Translations under genes and position numbers: made by a program
Notes under the pieces: model-generated
What the model was told of the DNA's origin: nothing
The model's input: the letters and a program-made list of their open reading frames with translations, nothing else
Database searches by the model: none
Part shown: piece by piece, positions 61,681-64,000 of the stretch
Position numbering within the stretch: position 1 is the first letter of the stretch
How the letters are laid out: every line of letters begins with the position of its first letter
Origin: JARRKC01 sp963723965
GTDB lineage: Bacteria; Acidobacteriota; UBA6911; RPQK01; JAPXNP01
Assembly: GCA_963723965.1 (NCBI GenBank)
Contig: CAVRSV010000001.1
Span: 310,001-374,000, forward strand
DNA: 64,000 nt
Direction of reading: 5' to 3'

Positions 61681-62556
61681 ATGATCCAGGAACTCGTGAT
61701 TCTCAGTGGCAAGGGAGGGACCGGCAAAACGAGCCTTGCCGCTTCCTTCGCGGTGATCTCCGGCGACTCGGTGATGGCCGACTGCGATGTCGATGCCGCA
61801 GATCTCCACCTGCTCCTCAGACCGACCATTCGGGCCTGGCACCCATTCAGTGGAGGAAGCGAGGCCGTGATCCGGCAGGAAGACTGCACGCGTTGCGGGA
61901 GCTGCTACGAACTGTGTCGCTTCGGGGCGATCCGGGTCGAGGAGGTCGGCGGGGGTGAGCCCGTCTTCAGCGTCGATCCGGTTGCCTGTGAAGGCTGCGG
62001 CGTCTGCGTGCGGGGCTGTCCCGTTGCGGCGGTCGACTTCCGGGCGAGAGTGTCTGGAGACTGGATGGTCTCGGACACCTCGGTCGGTCCGCTGGTTCAC
62101 GCTCGCCTGGGCGTCGCAGCAGAGAGCTCGGGCAAGCTGGTATCGCTCGTCCGCCAGGAAGCGCGCCAGATTGCCAAAGAGCAGGGGCGTCGTCGAGTGA
62201 TCATCGACGGTCCGCCGGGAATCGGATGCCCGACGATCGCTTCCATGACGGGGGCATCGAAGGCTCTGGTCGTGACCGAACCGACTGTATCGGGTGAGCA
62301 CGATCTGTTGCGCGTGCTTGCCCTGCTCCACCATTTCTCTATTCCCTGCTCAGTCTGTGTCAACAAATGGGACCTCAACCCGGACATGACGGAGCAAATC
62401 GAACACCGGGCCCGTGCTGAGAACGCAGCGATTGTGGGCCGAATCCGCTACGATCGGTCGGTGACCGACAGCCAAATGCAGGAGCGCACGCCGGTAGACG
62501 GGTGTTCTCAGGTCGCCCGAGAAATCGAGTCGGTGTGGGCTCGGATCGGCAGCTAA
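61681..62556 (+). CDS. MinD/Mrp-like ATPase with inserted [4Fe-4S] ferredoxin domain, second copy
   Basis: A 291-residue paralogue of the previous ATPase. Walker A is SGKGGTGKT (9-17), switch ADCDVDAADLH follows, then the cluster motifs CTRCGSCYELCRFGA and CEGCGVCVRGCPVAA, IIDGPPGIGCP and CVNKWDLN. Both cluster sites are complete, so it can hold two [4Fe-4S] centres. The two ATPases probably act as a heterodimer on the ORP-like protein. GAGGCAGGGG precedes ATG 61681, 11 bp after the first ATPase. The next activator starts 6 bp after its stop. Confidence 0.9.
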   Translation: MIQELVILSGKGGTGKTSLAASFAVISGDSVMADCDVDAADLHLLLRPTIRAWHPFSGGSEAVIRQEDCTRCGSCYELCRFGAIRVEEVGGGEPVFSVDPVACEGCGVCVRGCPVAAVDFRARVSGDWMVSDTSVGPLVHARLGVAAESSGKLVSLVRQEARQIAKEQGRRRVIIDGPPGIGCPTIASMTGASKALVVTEPTVSGEHDLLRVLALLHHFSIPCSVCVNKWDLNPDMTEQIEHRARAENAAIVGRIRYDRSVTDSQMQERTPVDGCSQVAREIESVWARIGS

Positions 62557-62562
62557 CGTCAG

Positions 62563-63879
62563 GTGGAAGAGAAACTCAACACGCTCATCCTGAACAGCAT
62601 CAGCGATGGGGTCTTCACCGTCGATCGCAACTGCATCATCACGTCGTTCAACCGGGCCGCCGAGGACATCACGGGATTCGCCGCCGGAGAAGCTCTGGGA
62701 GCGCACTGCTTCGAAGTCTTTCGGACGGATATCTGCCACAAGCATTGCGCCCTGAAGGACACCCTGAAGAGTCGAGAGCCCGTCGAAAACGCCCGGGTCA
62801 CGATCATCACCAAAGAGGGGTGCGAGATCCCCATTCGGGTCACGACCACTCTTTTGACCAATGGTGACGGCCAGATTGCGGGCGCGGCCGAGTTCTTCAA
62901 GGATATTTCGGAGCTCGAACACCTCAAGGAGCATCTTCATCGGTCCAATGTGTTGATGGAAATCATCACCGCCAATCGAGAGATGCAGCGTCTGATCGGT
63001 CACCTCCCCGATATCGCCCAATCGGACTGCTCCGTCCTGATCCAGGGCTCCAGCGGTGTCGGCAAAGAGCTGTTCGCCCAGGCAATCCACAATCTGAGTC
63101 CCCGGCGCTACGCTCCCTATATCCGAATGAACTGTGCGGCTCTTCCTCCCAATCTACTGGAGTCGGAACTCTTCGGTTTCGAGAAAGGGGCCTTTACCGA
63201 TGCCAAGAAGAGCAAGCCCGGACAGTTCTGCCTGGCGGACGGGGGAACCCTGTTGCTGGATGAGATCGCGGAGATGGATCTGAGCCTGCAGGTCAAGCTG
63301 TTGCGTGTACTCAATAATGGTGAATACCGCCCGCTGGGCTCGGCCAAGACGCTGAGGGCCGATGTGCGTATCGTCGCTTCGACCAATGCCGACCTCGAGA
63401 TGCGGATGCGGGAGGGCCGATTCCGTGAGGACCTGTACTTCCGGATCCACGTGGTCAGCCTCAGGGTCCCGCCGTTGCGAGAGCGTCCGGAGGACATTCC
63501 CATCTTGGCAGAGCATTTCATTCAACGCCTTCGCAAGAAGACGGGCAAGCCCATCAGTGCCGTCTCCCCGGAAGCGATCGCCTGTCTCCGTGGGTATCCG
63601 TTTCCGGGAAACGTCCGAGAGCTCGAAAATGCCATCGAGCACGGATTCGTCATGTGTCATGGAGAAAGCATCGAGACCCACCATCTTCCTCCGCACATCA
63701 TCGAGCGGAAATCGTGGGAGACATCGAGCCCGCCCCGCCAACCGGATGAACGAGCCATCATCGAGGAGTCGCTCAGACGAAACCTGGGCAACCGAACCAA
63801 GGTCGCCCGCGAGTTGGGGATCCATCGTTCCACGCTCTGGCGCAAAATGAAGGGTTTTCGGATAGCCGGAGGCCACTGA
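62563..63879 (+). CDS. sigma-54-activator-like protein with degenerate GAFTDA loop
   Basis: A 438-residue paralogue of the activator at 57658. The PAS domain (~5-120) keeps Cys49, Cys58 and Cys62 (HCFEVFRTDICHKHCAL). AAA+ motifs are Walker A GSSGVGKE (162-169) and Walker B TLLLDE. The loop that contacts sigma-54 reads GAFTDA (209-214) rather than GAFTGA. The Fis-type HTH is RTKVARELGIHRSTLWRKM. The Gly-to-Asp change could impair sigma-54 remodelling, so it may act as a repressor or by a different mechanism (inference). GTG 62563 is 6 bp after the ATPase stop. Confidence 0.88.
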   Translation: MEEKLNTLILNSISDGVFTVDRNCIITSFNRAAEDITGFAAGEALGAHCFEVFRTDICHKHCALKDTLKSREPVENARVTIITKEGCEIPIRVTTTLLTNGDGQIAGAAEFFKDISELEHLKEHLHRSNVLMEIITANREMQRLIGHLPDIAQSDCSVLIQGSSGVGKELFAQAIHNLSPRRYAPYIRMNCAALPPNLLESELFGFEKGAFTDAKKSKPGQFCLADGGTLLLDEIAEMDLSLQVKLLRVLNNGEYRPLGSAKTLRADVRIVASTNADLEMRMREGRFREDLYFRIHVVSLRVPPLRERPEDIPILAEHFIQRLRKKTGKPISAVSPEAIACLRGYPFPGNVRELENAIEHGFVMCHGESIETHHLPPHIIERKSWETSSPPRQPDERAIIEESLRRNLGNRTKVARELGIHRSTLWRKMKGFRIAGGH

Positions 63880-63906
63880 CCGCACCCACCCGGCGGGGAG
63901 AATCGT

Positions 63907-63929
63907 CGGGTCGGGTTCCGACCGACCCG
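63907..63929 (+). terminator. hairpin after the last gene
   Basis: CGGGTCGG (63907-63914) pairs with CCGACCCG (63922-63929) around a 7-base loop, 28 bp after the stop at 63879. Only a short pyrimidine stretch follows, so termination would be weak. The remaining ~70 bases to the window edge show no gene. Confidence 0.4.
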
Positions 63930-64000
63930 TGTCTCTCATCCCCGATATCCCCTCACACTCCCGCAACCGAGCGGCCCTGCATCCCCACCCCGGCCCGGTG

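Noticed and set aside
1..64000. CRISPR arrays, insertion sequences, integrases, rRNA operons
   Set aside because: No regularly spaced repeats, transposase or integrase motifs, or rRNA-like conserved stretches were seen on either strand.

Overview
The window (high GC, strongly G/C-ending codons) comes from a Gram-negative bacterium with an outer membrane: it encodes two Wza-type export proteins, secreted multidomain proteins, a PEP-CTERM-like protein and sigma-54 regulators. The duplicated secreted C-terminal domain seen in two proteins (LFFPQF/YFPHYGDG ... GLLVIESPALL), a DUF5916-type remnant and secreted amidohydrolases are features I associate with Acidobacteriota, but the phylum is inferred, not shown. 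No rRNA, tRNA, CRISPR array or intact insertion sequence was found.

Region A (1-31606, all + strand) is a glycan/lipid decoration and export locus. It holds four glycosyltransferases, an NDP-sugar epimerase, two sulfotransferases, a TauE/SafE-type anion exporter, an ABC-2 exporter with a Wzt-like ATPase, and two Wza-like outer-membrane export proteins. Interleaved are two copies of an acyl-activation module (AMP-forming ligase, free-standing ACP, membrane acyltransferase), a third acyltransferase, two paralogous secreted SGNH-like proteins, a flavin-dependent halogenase coupled to a FOXRED2-like oxidoreductase, and an AsnB-NadE-like pair. Many genes overlap by 1-10 bp, as in a long operon. 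Together they suggest a sulfated polysaccharide or glycolipid carrying unusual, possibly halogenated, acyl groups.

Region B (31607-46662) encodes secreted proteins: a DUF5060/glycoside-hydrolase-like protein, a small FN3-dockerin protein directly followed by a cohesin protein, a small exported protein, two tandem halogenases, an SGNH-PKD protein, a PEP-CTERM-like protein and a BNR-repeat protein. Four otherwise unrelated secreted proteins (in regions A and B) end in the same short tail, PP[T/S]NLRVT plus 3-5 residues, written with different synonymous codons. It resembles the first strand of a fibronectin III domain. The FN3-like domain of the dockerin protein starts at its second strand, which suggests a testable tag-acceptor-scaffold system.

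Region C (46974-57531) is mostly housekeeping or accessory: a hybrid PAS/GAF histidine kinase, glutamate dehydrogenase, a secreted alpha/beta hydrolase, a secreted amidohydrolase, an internally deleted DUF5916-type gene, an unknown conserved-looking protein, a Tat-exported C_GCAxxG_C_C protein and a DtxR-like regulator.

Region D (57658-63879) resembles the anaerobe-specific orange-protein (ORP) loci: a sigma-54 activator, a NifX-like protein, a DUF5320 protein, an ORP/NifX-like protein, two ferredoxin-MinD ATPases and a second activator whose GAFTGA loop reads GAFTDA. A near-consensus -24/-12 site lies just after the first activator. Another candidate precedes the PEP-CTERM-like gene.

Four genes carry apparent single-base frameshifts (about 13.2, 27.58, 36.79 and 46.46 kb). 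They may be assembly errors or real lesions and should be read as one gene each.
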